A program made the translations under genes and the position numbers. The notes beneath the pieces were generated by a model that saw only the letters and a program-made list of their open reading frames with translations, was not told the DNA's origin and did not search any database. A DNA stretch of 64,000 nt. Source: Ga0077536 sp035325705. GTDB taxonomy: Bacteria; Pseudomonadota; Gammaproteobacteria; Ga0077536. Of this stretch, positions 43,263 through 57,431 are shown in pieces (position 1 is the first letter of the stretch; each line of letters starts with the position of its first letter). The DNA lies in NCBI GenBank assembly GCA_035325705.1, contig DAOKZI010000019.1:19914-83913 (forward strand). Reading direction: 5' to 3'.

Positions 43263-44237
43263 ATGCGCAAGCTCAGGGCGGCGGTGATCGGGGTCGGATA
43301 CCTCGGCAACTTCCACGTTCAGAAGTACCTCGCGCTGCCGGCGGTCGAGCTCGTCGCGGTGGTCGACACGGACGACGCGCGCGTCGGCGAGGTCGCGGCG
43401 AAATACGGCGTGCGCGGCTGTACCGACTACGGCGCGCTGCTCGGTGAGCTCGATCTCGTCTCCATCGTCACCCCGCCCGCGACGCATTTCGAGATCGCGC
43501 GGCGCTGCCTCGGCGCCGGCGTGCATACGCTGGTCGAGAAGCCCGTGACCGAAACCGTCGCCCAGGCCGAAGCCCTGATCGAGCTCGCGAACGCGCGCGA
43601 GCTCGTGTTCCAGGTCGGCCATCTCGAACGCTTCAATCCCGCCGTGCTCGCGCTGCGCCCGCTGCTGACGCAGCCGACGCACATCGAGGCGCGGCGCATG
43701 TCCGTCTACAAGCAGCGCGGGACCGAGGTCGACGTCGTGCTCGACATGATGATCCACGACATCGACATCGCGCTGTCGCTGGTCGACGGCCCCGTCGTCG
43801 CCATCGAGGCCAGCGGCAGCATCGTCGTCAGCGGCGACATCGATCGCGCGCAGGCGACGCTGCGTTTTGCCGACGGCTGCGTCGCCGAGCTCGTCGCGAG
43901 CCGCGTCAACCTCGAGCCCGTGCGCGCGATGACGGTGCAGCAGGCCGACAGCTACATCACCGTCGATTTCGCGAACCACGCGCTGCTCGTCGGCAGCGTC
44001 GAGGAGGGCGGACGCCTGGGCGCGCCGCGCGACGCCTCGGTCGAGACGCTGCACTTCGAGCGCTCGGATGCGCTGATGGACGAAATCCGCTCCTTCGTCG
44101 ACGCCGTCGGCGAGGGGCGCTCACCGACGGTGTCCGGCGAGGACGGCAAGCGCGCGCTCGCCGTCGCCGTCGCCGTCAGCCAGGCCATCCACCGCGGCCT
44201 CGCGGCCGGCACGCCATCGCGCGCCGAGCGCGGTTAA
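43263..44237 (+). CDS. Gfo/Idh/MocA family oxidoreductase
   Basis: The ATG at 43263 (MRKLRAAVIGVGYLGNFHVQ) gives 324 residues. The N-terminal Rossmann fold has GVGYLGNFHVQKY, then IVTPPATHFEIARRCL and the family EKPVTET motif with the catalytic Lys near residue 99. The C-terminal alpha/beta domain begins around VGHLERFNPAVLAL with HDIDIALSLV. Such enzymes oxidise or reduce sugars, inositols or nucleotide sugars using NAD(P). A nucleotide-sugar role is plausible but not shown. It stands alone after a REP cluster and is convergent with the Rieske gene. Confidence 0.9.
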   Translation: MRKLRAAVIGVGYLGNFHVQKYLALPAVELVAVVDTDDARVGEVAAKYGVRGCTDYGALLGELDLVSIVTPPATHFEIARRCLGAGVHTLVEKPVTETVAQAEALIELANARELVFQVGHLERFNPAVLALRPLLTQPTHIEARRMSVYKQRGTEVDVVLDMMIHDIDIALSLVDGPVVAIEASGSIVVSGDIDRAQATLRFADGCVAELVASRVNLEPVRAMTVQQADSYITVDFANHALLVGSVEEGGRLGAPRDASVETLHFERSDALMDEIRSFVDAVGEGRSPTVSGEDGKRALAVAVAVSQAIHRGLAAGTPSRAERG

Positions 44238-44245
44238 GGGTCTCC

Positions 44246-44611
44246 TCAGCGCCGGAACACGGCGCGCGCCGGCAGCTTCTCCACGTCCGCGATGACGAGT
44301 GCCGCCGCGGTGTCGGGCACCGTCGCGAGGCACACGAGCCGGCCGCCGCGGCAGGGGCCGGCGATACAGTGTCCCGTCGCCGGCTCGAACAGCGCACCGT
44401 GCATCGAGCACAGCAGAAATTCGCCGGTGTAATCGCGAAAGTCGTCCGGCTTCCAGTCGAGCCGCACGCCCGCATGCGGGCAGCTATTGAGATAGGCGCG
44501 CACGTAGCCGCCGCCGCGCACCAGGATCACGGGCAGCGTGCGCGCGCCGTCGGAGATTTCGCGGCCCACGGCGGCGCCGTCCGGCAGGTCGAGCGCGAGC
44601 GTCGCGTCCAT
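44246..44611 (-). CDS. Small Rieske 2Fe-2S protein
   Basis: From the ATG at 44611 (MDATLALDLPDGAAVGREIS) the product is 121 residues. The Rieske cluster ligands are in SCPHAGVRLDW (C-x-H) and LLCSMHGALFEP (C-x2-H), with the usual GHCIAGPCRGGRL turn. No oxygenase domain or membrane anchor is present. It is a soluble NirD/ferredoxin-like electron carrier or regulator. No partner enzyme is nearby except the convergent Gfo/Idh/MocA gene. Confidence 0.88.
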   Translation of the reverse strand: MDATLALDLPDGAAVGREISDGARTLPVILVRGGGYVRAYLNSCPHAGVRLDWKPDDFRDYTGEFLLCSMHGALFEPATGHCIAGPCRGGRLVCLATVPDTAAALVIADVEKLPARAVFRR

Positions 44612-44700
44612 CGCGTCAGACGCAGGATCGCGGCGCGCCGCGCGCACTCGCGGCTTTCCCTGGACCCGCGCCGTCGAGTACAATTCGGGCCACACTTCGC

Positions 44701-44732
44701 GCGGGAACTGCCCTCCGGGCGTTCCCGCTTTT
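44701..44732 (+). terminator. Terminator-like attenuator directly before carA
   Basis: GCGGGAAC-T-GCCC-TCC-GGGC-GTTCCCGC followed by TTTT is a near-perfect intrinsic terminator. It ends one base before the carA ATG at 44734. A TACAAT sequence at 44679-44684 could be the carA -10, which would put transcription start at about 44691, so the hairpin fills the whole short leader. This placement suggests transcription attenuation of carAB. Confidence 0.6.
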
Positions 44733-44733
44733 C

Positions 44734-45891
44734 ATGTCAGAACTTACCAACGTGACGACTCCAGCATTCCTGGCTTTGGCAGACGGAACGGTGCTGCGCG
44801 GCTCGACGGCGGGCGCGGACGGCTATGCCGTCGGTGAGGTGGTGTTCAACACCGCGATGACAGGCTATCAGGAAATCCTGACCGATCCGTCCTACGACCA
44901 GCAGCTCGTCACGCTGACCTACCCGCACATCGGCAACGTCGGCACCAATGCGCTCGACGGCGAGGCGGCGAAGCCCTTCGCCACCGGGCTCGTGATCCGT
45001 GACGCCTCGCCTTGCGTCAGCAACTGGCGTGCGACGCAGGATCTCGGCAGCTATCTGCGCGACCACGGCGTCGTCGCGATCGCCGACGTCGACACCCGCC
45101 GCCTGACGCGGCTGCTGCGCGATCGCGGCGCGCAGAACGGCTGCATCGCCGCCGGCTCCGGCGCGAACGTCGAGATCGCGCTGGCGAAGGCGCGCGAGTT
45201 CCCGGGCTTGAACGGCGTGGATCTCGCGAAGCGCGTGTCGACTACGACGCCTTATCTGTGGCGCGAAGGCTCGTGGCAGCTCGAGGGCAACCGGCATCGC
45301 CTGCTCGACGGCAGCCCGCAGTGGCGCGTCGTCGCCTACGACTACGGCGTGAAGCGCAACATCCTGCGCCTGCTCGTCGATCGCGGCTGCGAAGTGCACG
45401 TGCTGCCGGCGCAGGCGAGCGCGAGCGACGCGCTCGCGCTGAAGCCGGACGGGATCTTGCTGTCGAACGGCCCCGGCGATCCGGCGGCCTGCGACTACGC
45501 GATCGCCGCGATCCGCGAGTTCCTCGCCGCCGGCACGCCGATCTTCGGCATCTGCCTCGGCCATCAGCTACTCGGACTGGCGTGCGGCGCGCGCACGGTC
45601 AAGATGAAGTTCGGCCATCACGGCGCGAACCACCCCGTGCAGGATCTGCGCAGCGGTCGCGTCTACATCACGAGCCAGAATCACGGTTTCGCCGTCGACG
45701 AGGCGAGCCTGCCGGAGACGCTGGTCGCCACGCACCGCTCGCTGTTCGACGGGTCCCTGCAGGGCATCGCGCACACGCGCGCGCCGGCCTTCAGCTTCCA
45801 GGGTCATCCGGAAGCGAGCCCGGGGCCGCACGACATCGGCTATCTCTTCGATCAGTTCATCGATTCGATGCGCCGGCATCGGCCGAGCTGA
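44734..45891 (+). CDS. carA: Carbamoyl-phosphate synthase small subunit (glutamine amidotransferase)
   Basis: CarA hydrolyses glutamine and channels ammonia to CarB for carbamoyl phosphate (arginine and pyrimidine synthesis). The 385-residue protein has the N-terminal CPSase domain (VGEVVFNTAMTGYQEILTDP) and a class I amidotransferase domain with the nucleophilic Cys in FGICLGHQLLGLA (about 274) and His/Glu in FQGHPEASPGP. The ATG at 44734 has no Shine-Dalgarno because a hairpin precedes it; a GTG at 44752 (VTTPAFLALADG) aligns better with other CarA starts and is a real alternative. carB follows after 37 bases. Confidence 0.96.
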   Translation: MSELTNVTTPAFLALADGTVLRGSTAGADGYAVGEVVFNTAMTGYQEILTDPSYDQQLVTLTYPHIGNVGTNALDGEAAKPFATGLVIRDASPCVSNWRATQDLGSYLRDHGVVAIADVDTRRLTRLLRDRGAQNGCIAAGSGANVEIALAKAREFPGLNGVDLAKRVSTTTPYLWREGSWQLEGNRHRLLDGSPQWRVVAYDYGVKRNILRLLVDRGCEVHVLPAQASASDALALKPDGILLSNGPGDPAACDYAIAAIREFLAAGTPIFGICLGHQLLGLACGARTVKMKFGHHGANHPVQDLRSGRVYITSQNHGFAVDEASLPETLVATHRSLFDGSLQGIAHTRAPAFSFQGHPEASPGPHDIGYLFDQFIDSMRRHRPS

Positions 45892-45928
45892 GCCGCACGC
45901 GAGACCCCGTAGCGAGAACGAGCGCAAG

Positions 45929-49150
<3,222 letters not shown>

Positions 49151-49231
49151 CGGGCAGATGAAGAAGCCCGCGAAAGTGCCGGCTGCAAGGCACAAGCCCG
49201 CCGCGCAAGCGAGCTCACACAGCATGGACGA

Positions 49232-49278
49232 GCACCACCCGGCGCGCACGGCGCCGGGCGGTGCTCGCCGTCGTTTTT
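49232..49278 (+). terminator. Terminator-like structure between carB and greA
   Basis: GCACC-A-CCCGGCGC / GCGCCGGG-C-GGTGC forms a 13-bp stem with one mismatch and a GCACG loop, followed 10 bases later by TTTTT. It lies 25 bases before greA. It could end carAB transcripts or act as a greA leader attenuator, as terminator-like leaders of greA are known in E. coli. Confidence 0.45.
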
Positions 49279-49302
49279 CACCAGCCTGCTAGAGGGCCGG
49301 CG

Positions 49303-49779
49303 ATGCAAAAGTCCCCGATGACGGCCGAAGGCGCGCAGAAGCTGCGCGAAGAGCTGCAGCGATTGAAGTTCGTCGAGCGCCCGCGCATCACCAATGCGAT
49401 CGCGGAAGCGCGCGCGCTGGGCGATCTCAAGGAGAACGCCGAATACCACGCGGCGCGCGAGCAGCAGAGCTTCACCGAAGGACGCATCGCGGAAATCGAA
49501 GGCAAGCTCGCGACGGCCGAGATCATCGACGTCACCAAGGTCAATGCGCAGGGCCGCGTGGTGTTCGGCGCGACGGTCGAGCTGATGAATCTCGGCAGCG
49601 ACGAAGAGGTGAAGTACCGCATCGTCGGTGAGGATGAAGCCGACATCAAAGCGGGCCTCGTCTCGATCAACTCGCCGGTCGCACGCGCCCTCATCGGCAA
49701 GCGCGAAGGCGACACGGTGACGGTGCAGGTGCCGAGCGGCGCCGTCGAGTACGAGATCCTCGCCGTGCACTACGTCTAG
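49303..49779 (+). CDS. greA: Transcription elongation factor GreA
   Basis: The ATG at 49303 (MQKSPMTAEGAQKLREELQR) matches the family start and gives 158 residues. The N-terminal coiled coil with the acidic tip (ARALGDLKENAEYHAAREQQ, residues about 36-55) enters the RNA polymerase secondary channel to stimulate transcript cleavage. The C-terminal FKBP-like domain contains INSPVARALIGKREGDTVTV. rlmE follows after 28 bases on the same strand. Confidence 0.97.
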   Translation: MQKSPMTAEGAQKLREELQRLKFVERPRITNAIAEARALGDLKENAEYHAAREQQSFTEGRIAEIEGKLATAEIIDVTKVNAQGRVVFGATVELMNLGSDEEVKYRIVGEDEADIKAGLVSINSPVARALIGKREGDTVTVQVPSGAVEYEILAVHYV

Positions 49780-49807
49780 GGGCCGTGGCCGGCGCGGCCT
49801 TTGCCCG

Positions 49808-50428
49808 ATGTCCCGTCGCAGCTCGTCCAGCCGCTGGTACCAGACCCAAGCCAGCGACCCGTTCGTCAAGCAGCGCGAAAAGCTCGGCCTGCGCTCGCGC
49901 GCGGCCTTCAAGCTCACCGAGCTGCTCGAGAAGGATCGCCTGCTCAAATCGGGCGCGACGGTGCTGGATCTGGGCGCGAGCCCGGGCGGCTGGTCGCAAG
50001 TGGCGGCGCGCATCGTCGGCGCTCACGGCTTGGTGGTCGCGGTCGATATCCTGGCCATGGAACCCATGCACGACGTCAGGTTTCTGCTCGGAGACTGCCG
50101 CGAGCCGGCCGTGATCGAGCGGATTCGAGACGCGCTGCGAGGCCGGCCGGTCGATCTTGTTTTATCCGACATGGCCCCCAATTTGACGGGTATACGGGAC
50201 GTCGACGAGGCACGCTCGGTGGAGCTCGCGGAGCTCGCCTTCGAGGCGGCGCAGAACTTTCTGCGGCCCGGAGGGACTATGGTGCTGAAGATGTTCCATT
50301 CCAATGACAGCGAGCGTTTCTTGCGCGGCCTGCGGACGCACTTCGAGCGCCTCACCCGCCGCAAGCCGGCCGCCTCGCGCAAGGGGTCCGCAGAGTTCTA
50401 TGTGGTTGCGGGCGGGTACAAGGGCTAG
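49808..50428 (+). CDS. rlmE: 23S rRNA (uridine-2'-O) methyltransferase RlmE (FtsJ)
   Basis: RlmE methylates U2552 of 23S rRNA. The 206-residue protein has the RrmJ pattern: the substrate-binding YQTQASDPFVKQREKLGLRS, the SAM motif VLDLGASPGGWSQVAA near 58, the DLVLSDMAPNLTG motif with catalytic Asp near 125, and KMFHSNDSERFL with the catalytic Lys. Length matches E. coli. In many gammaproteobacteria it lies next to ftsH, as here. Confidence 0.97.
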   Translation: MSRRSSSSRWYQTQASDPFVKQREKLGLRSRAAFKLTELLEKDRLLKSGATVLDLGASPGGWSQVAARIVGAHGLVVAVDILAMEPMHDVRFLLGDCREPAVIERIRDALRGRPVDLVLSDMAPNLTGIRDVDEARSVELAELAFEAAQNFLRPGGTMVLKMFHSNDSERFLRGLRTHFERLTRRKPAASRKGSAEFYVVAGGYKG

Positions 50429-50508
50429 ACTTCATTCAGTTGCGGGCCGCGGAGCGCTGAAGCGGACGCGAAAGTCACAGGGATCGACGAGGAACGGGTA
50501 GACATACG

Positions 50509-52416
<1,908 letters not shown>

Positions 52417-52436
52417 CACTCGGCCCGACCCAGTAA

Positions 52437-52469
52437 GCCCCGATTGCGGTGACGCGATCGGGGCTTTTT
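52437..52469 (+). terminator. Intrinsic terminator after ftsH
   Basis: GCCCCGATTGCG / CGCGATCGGGGC, a 12-bp stem with one G-T pair and a GTGA loop, is followed immediately by TTTTT. It ends the rlmE-ftsH transcript. Confidence 0.92.
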
Positions 52470-52609
52470 CACGTCCGCGGGTGCCTGCGTCCCGCGCCGC
52501 GGGCAGGGAGTCCGACTGCCGGCACTGCGACGCCGCTCACACGCAGGATTCAATTGACGCTGCTAAGCTGTCGCTACAAGTGCAAGGCACCAGTGGCGAA
52601 AGGAATTCG

Positions 52610-53992
52610 ATGAGCAGCAGTACGTCCGTTCGCAAGTATTTCGGGACCGACGGCGTCCGCGGTCGGGTCGGCGTGCCGCCGATCACCCCGGATTTCGTGA
52701 TGAAGCTCGGCTGGGCCGCCGGCCGCGTGCTCGCGCGCGGCAAGGCGCGGCCGAAAGTGCTCATCGGCAAGGACACGCGGGTCTCGGGCTATATGTTCGA
52801 GTCCGCGCTCGAGGCCGGCCTGTCCGCTGCGGGCGTCGACATCCATCTGCTCGGGCCGATGCCGACGCCGGGCATCGCCTACCTGACGCGCACTTTCCAC
52901 GCGCAGGCCGGCATCGTCATCAGCGCCTCGCACAATCCTTTCGACGACAACGGCATCAAGTTCTTTTCCGGTGCCGGCACCAAGCTCCTCGACAGCGTCG
53001 AGCTCGAAATCGAGCGCGAGCTCGACAAGCCTTTCGAAACCGTGACCTCGCGCGAGCTCGGCAAGGCGCACCGCGTCGTCGATGCGGCCGGGCGCTACAT
53101 CGAATTCTGCAAGAGCACGGTCGCGACCGGGCTGCATCTCGGCGGCCTCAAGCTCGTCGTCGACTGTGCCCACGGCGCGACTTACCACATCGCGCCCGAC
53201 GTATTCGAGGAGCTCGGCGCCGAAGTGATCGCGATCGGCAATCAGCCCGACGGCTTCAACATCAACGAGCAAGTCGGCGCGACGGCCCCGGACCAGCTAC
53301 GGCGCGCGGTGCTCGCCCACGGCGCGCAGGTCGGCATCGCGCTGGATGGCGACGGCGATCGCCTGATCATGATCGATCATCTCGGCCAAGTGCTCGACGG
53401 CGACGAGCTGACCTACATCATCGCCCGTCATCGCCAGCGCCTCGGCCGGCTCGCCGGCACCGTCGTCGGCACGCAGATGAGCAATCTCGGCCTCGAGCTC
53501 GCGCTGCGCGAGCAGGCGCTGGATTTCAGGCGCGCGGCGGTCGGCGATCGCTACATCCTCGAGATGCTGACGGCGAACGGCTGGACCGTCGGCGGCGAGT
53601 CTTCGGGCCATATCATCTGCCTCGATCTGACGACGACGGGCGACGGCATCATCTCGGCGCTGCAGGTGCTGGAGGCGATGGTGCAGTCCGGGCAGCCGCT
53701 CACGGCGCTGAAGGAAGGAATGACGAAATTCCCGCAGAAGCTCGTCAACGTCCGCCTGCAGCAGCGCGTGGATGTCACGCGTGCGCCGATCGTGCTGAAA
53801 GCGGTCGCCGAAGTCGAAGCTCAGCTCGCCGATCAGGGCCGCGTCCTGCTGCGTCCCTCGGGCACCGAGCCGCTGATCCGCGTGATGGTCGAAGGACGCG
53901 ACGAGCGCCAGGTCGACGAGCTCGCACAGCACATCGCGAACGCCGTGCGCGAAGCGCTGGCCCGGCCCGACTTGGCGGGTCGCGCGGCTTGA
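52610..53992 (+). CDS. glmM: Phosphoglucosamine mutase
   Basis: GlmM interconverts glucosamine-6-P and glucosamine-1-P for UDP-GlcNAc synthesis. The ATG at 52610 (MSSSTSVRKYFGTDGVRGRV) has AAAGGA upstream and yields 460 residues. The phosphoserine loop is VISASHNPFDDNG near 104-112, the metal loop ALDGDGDRLIMID near 243, the sugar-binding loop GGESSGHI near 327, and the phosphate-binding loop LLRPSGTEPLIRVMVEG near the end. folP, often between ftsH and glmM, is absent. Confidence 0.97.
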   Translation: MSSSTSVRKYFGTDGVRGRVGVPPITPDFVMKLGWAAGRVLARGKARPKVLIGKDTRVSGYMFESALEAGLSAAGVDIHLLGPMPTPGIAYLTRTFHAQAGIVISASHNPFDDNGIKFFSGAGTKLLDSVELEIERELDKPFETVTSRELGKAHRVVDAAGRYIEFCKSTVATGLHLGGLKLVVDCAHGATYHIAPDVFEELGAEVIAIGNQPDGFNINEQVGATAPDQLRRAVLAHGAQVGIALDGDGDRLIMIDHLGQVLDGDELTYIIARHRQRLGRLAGTVVGTQMSNLGLELALREQALDFRRAAVGDRYILEMLTANGWTVGGESSGHIICLDLTTTGDGIISALQVLEAMVQSGQPLTALKEGMTKFPQKLVNVRLQQRVDVTRAPIVLKAVAEVEAQLADQGRVLLRPSGTEPLIRVMVEGRDERQVDELAQHIANAVREALARPDLAGRAA

Positions 53993-54017
53993 GGCTCGTG
54001 CAGAATCGGCAAATCTT

Positions 54018-54113
54018 CGTAGCCCGGGTGTAGCGCAGCGAAACCCGGAATCGGGGTGCGCCCGTGCGCTGAAGGTCCCCGGTTGCGCGCTGCGCGCTCC
54101 ACCCGGGCTACGA
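54018..54113. repeat. Pair of inverted REP-like elements
   Basis: Two members of the GTAGCCCGGGTG family face each other at 54018-54052 and 54076-54113. They fill the gap between the convergent glmM and dapD genes, where they could act as a bidirectional 3' end structure. Confidence 0.8.
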
Positions 54114-54130
54114 CGATCGCAGCGGCGAGC

Positions 54131-54952
<822 letters not shown>

Positions 54953-54978
54953 GGAACACCTCGATGGCAAGAAAAAAA

Positions 54979-56178
54979 TCAGCGTGAGCGCATGACCTCG
55001 ACGATGCGGCGGACGGCCGTCACGCATTCGTCGTGCTCGGCGACGAGCGCGATCCGCAGGCGCCGCGCGCCGGGATTGCCGTGGCCCGCGTCGCGGGCGA
55101 GAAAGGAGCCCGGCAAGGTCGTGACGTTGGCCTCGGCGATCAGGCGCGCGCACAGCGCGCACTCGTCCTCGTCGACTTCGGGCCAGAGATAGAAGCCGCC
55201 GGCGGGCGCCGCGACTTTCGCGACCGCGGCGAGCAGCGGCGTCACCGCGGCGAACTTCGCGCGATAGCGCGCGCGGTTGTCGACGACGTGCGCTTCGTCG
55301 CCCCAGGCGACCGCGCTCGCGGCCTGCACCTGCAAGGGCATCGCCGCGCCGTGATAGGTGCGATAGCGCAGGAACTCGCCGAGCACCGCCGGATCGCCGG
55401 CGATGAAGCCCGAGCGCAGGCCCGGCGCGTTCGAGCGCTTCGACAGGCTGTGCATCACGACGCAGCGTTCGAAGCGCGTGCGGCCGTCGGCCCAGGCCGC
55501 TTCGAGCAGGCCGCAGGGCGGATCGGACTCGTCCAGATAGAGCTCCGAATAGCATTCGTCCGAAACCACGATGAAATCGTGGCGATCGGCGAGCGCGAGC
55601 AGCGCGCGATAGTCCGCGCGCGACAGCACCGCGCCCGAAGGATTGGCCGGCGAGCATACGTAGACGAGCCGGCAGCGCGCCCATACCGCCTCCGGTACGG
55701 CGGCGAAGTCCGGCATGAAGGCGCGCGACGCCGGGCAGGGCAGGAAATACGGCTGCGCGCCGGCGAGCAGCGCCGCGCCTTCGTAGATCTGGTAGAAGGG
55801 ATTCGGCATCGCGACCAGCGCCTGCGCGTCGCGCGCGTCGATCAGGCACTGCGCGATGGCGAACAGCGCTTCGCGCGTGCCGTTCGCCGGCAGCACCATC
55901 GTCGCCGGATCGACCGCGCCGGCGGGCAAGCGGAAGCGGCGCGCGAGCCAGCTCGCAATCGCCGCGCGCAGCTCTTCAGTGCCCTGCGTCGCAGGGTATT
56001 TCGACAGCAGCGACAGTCGATCGCGCAGGACCTCGAGTATGAACGCCGGCGTCGCGTGCTGAGGCTCGCCGATCGAGAGATTGATCGGACTCAGCGCCGG
56101 ATTCGGCGTGAGGTGCCGGCGCAGCGCGGCCAGCCGCTCGAACGGATAAGGCTGCAGGTGTTCGAGGCCGAGATTCAT
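54979..56178 (-). CDS. dapC: Succinyldiaminopimelate transaminase
   Basis: This class I/II PLP aminotransferase of 399 residues starts at the ATG at 56178 (MNLGLEHLQPYPFERLAALR). Motifs: INLSIGEPQHATPAFIL near 33, VCSPANPSGAVLSRADYRAL near 170, DECYSELYLDE, and the PLP-Lys in MHSLSKRSNAPGLRSGFIAG near 240. N-terminal similarity and the neighbour dapD support DapC rather than a general aspartate transaminase. It is divergent from leuB. Confidence 0.93.
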   Translation of the reverse strand: MNLGLEHLQPYPFERLAALRRHLTPNPALSPINLSIGEPQHATPAFILEVLRDRLSLLSKYPATQGTEELRAAIASWLARRFRLPAGAVDPATMVLPANGTREALFAIAQCLIDARDAQALVAMPNPFYQIYEGAALLAGAQPYFLPCPASRAFMPDFAAVPEAVWARCRLVYVCSPANPSGAVLSRADYRALLALADRHDFIVVSDECYSELYLDESDPPCGLLEAAWADGRTRFERCVVMHSLSKRSNAPGLRSGFIAGDPAVLGEFLRYRTYHGAAMPLQVQAASAVAWGDEAHVVDNRARYRAKFAAVTPLLAAVAKVAAPAGGFYLWPEVDEDECALCARLIAEANVTTLPGSFLARDAGHGNPGARRLRIALVAEHDECVTAVRRIVEVMRSR

Positions 56179-56307
56179 GAGCGCACGGGACGGTGGCGGG
56201 CGGCCAGTATACGGCCGCCTCGGAGAGCGCACATCGGTACCGCGAGCGCGGCGATTCGGGTATTCTTTCCGCCCTTTTTTCGGCGGTTTTCCACGCGGAT
56301 TTTCCCC

Positions 56308-57384
56308 ATGGCGCACAAGCTACTCCTGCTCAAGGGCGACGGCATCGGGCCCGAAATCGTCGATGCCACGCTCACGGTGCTGAACGCGCTGCGCGAGCGC
56401 TACGGTCTCGCGCTCGAGATCGAGGAAGCCCTGATGGGCGGCTGCGCCGTCGATGCCCACGGCGAACCGCTGCCGGACAGCACGCTGGCGCTCGCTCGCG
56501 CGGCGGACGCCATCCTGCTCGGTGCGGTCGGCGGTCCGAAGTGGGATCGCATCGAGCGCGACAAGCGCCCGGAGCGCGGCCTCCTGAAGCTGCGTGCGGC
56601 GCTCGATCTCTTTTGCAATCTGCGTCCGGCGGCCGTGCACGCCGCGCTCGCCGAGGCTTCGACTCTGCGTCCCGAAGTCGTCGCCGGCCTCGACATCATG
56701 ATCGTCCGCGAGCTGACCGGCGACATCTACTTCGGCCAGCCGCGCGGCATCGAGACCGCGGCGAACGGCCAGCGCGTCGGGCGCAACACGATGATCTACA
56801 CCGAAGCGGAAATCTGCCGCGTCGCTCACGCCGCGTTCCGTACCGCAGAGAAGCGGGCGCGACGCCTGTGCTCGGTCGACAAGGCAAACGTGCTGGAGAC
56901 GACCGAGCTGTGGCGCGAGCTCCTCACCGAGGTCGGCCGCGAGTATCCGGACGTCGAGCTGTCGCACATGTACGTGGACAACGCGGCGATGCAGCTCGTG
57001 CGCGCGCCGAAGCAGTTCGACGTCATCGTCACCGGCAATCTCTTCGGCGACATCCTGTCCGATCTCGCCTCGATGCTGACCGGTTCGATCGGCATGCTGC
57101 CTTCGGCCTCGCTGGACGCGAACGGCAAGGGCATGTTCGAGCCGATCCACGGCTCGGCACCGGACATCGCGGGCCAGGACAAGGCCAATCCGCTGGCGAC
57201 GATCCTGTCGGCCGCGATGATGCTGCGCTACTCGCTGAACGAGCCGGCCCAGGCGGCGCGCATCGAGCAGGCGGTGACGGCGGTGCTCGAGGCCGGACTG
57301 CGCACGGCGGACATCCGGTCCGCGAGCGGGCGTGTCGTCGGTACGCGCGAGATGGGCGCGGCCGTCGCGGCCGCGCTGCGCTGA
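56308..57384 (+). CDS. leuB: 3-isopropylmalate dehydrogenase
   Basis: LeuB oxidatively decarboxylates 3-isopropylmalate in leucine synthesis. The ATG at 56308 gives 358 residues beginning MAHKLLLLKGDGIGPEIVDA. Substrate-binding RGLLKLRAALDLFCNLRP, VRELTGDIYFGQPRG, the catalytic Lys/Tyr region CSVDKANVLETTELWR, and the NAD/metal motif NLFGDILSDLASMLTGSIGM are present. leuC and leuD are not in the window. asd follows after 47 bases. Confidence 0.97.
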   Translation: MAHKLLLLKGDGIGPEIVDATLTVLNALRERYGLALEIEEALMGGCAVDAHGEPLPDSTLALARAADAILLGAVGGPKWDRIERDKRPERGLLKLRAALDLFCNLRPAAVHAALAEASTLRPEVVAGLDIMIVRELTGDIYFGQPRGIETAANGQRVGRNTMIYTEAEICRVAHAAFRTAEKRARRLCSVDKANVLETTELWRELLTEVGREYPDVELSHMYVDNAAMQLVRAPKQFDVIVTGNLFGDILSDLASMLTGSIGMLPSASLDANGKGMFEPIHGSAPDIAGQDKANPLATILSAAMMLRYSLNEPAQAARIEQAVTAVLEAGLRTADIRSASGRVVGTREMGAAVAAALR

Positions 57385-57431
57385 AGCGGCACGCCGCTTC
57401 CCCATCCAATTCATCAAGCAGGCACAACGAG

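Noticed and set aside
54953..55849. Long N-terminal extension of the dapD frame
   Set aside because: It overlaps dapC in another frame, is Arg/Ala-rich, and DapD homology starts at the ATG at 54952.
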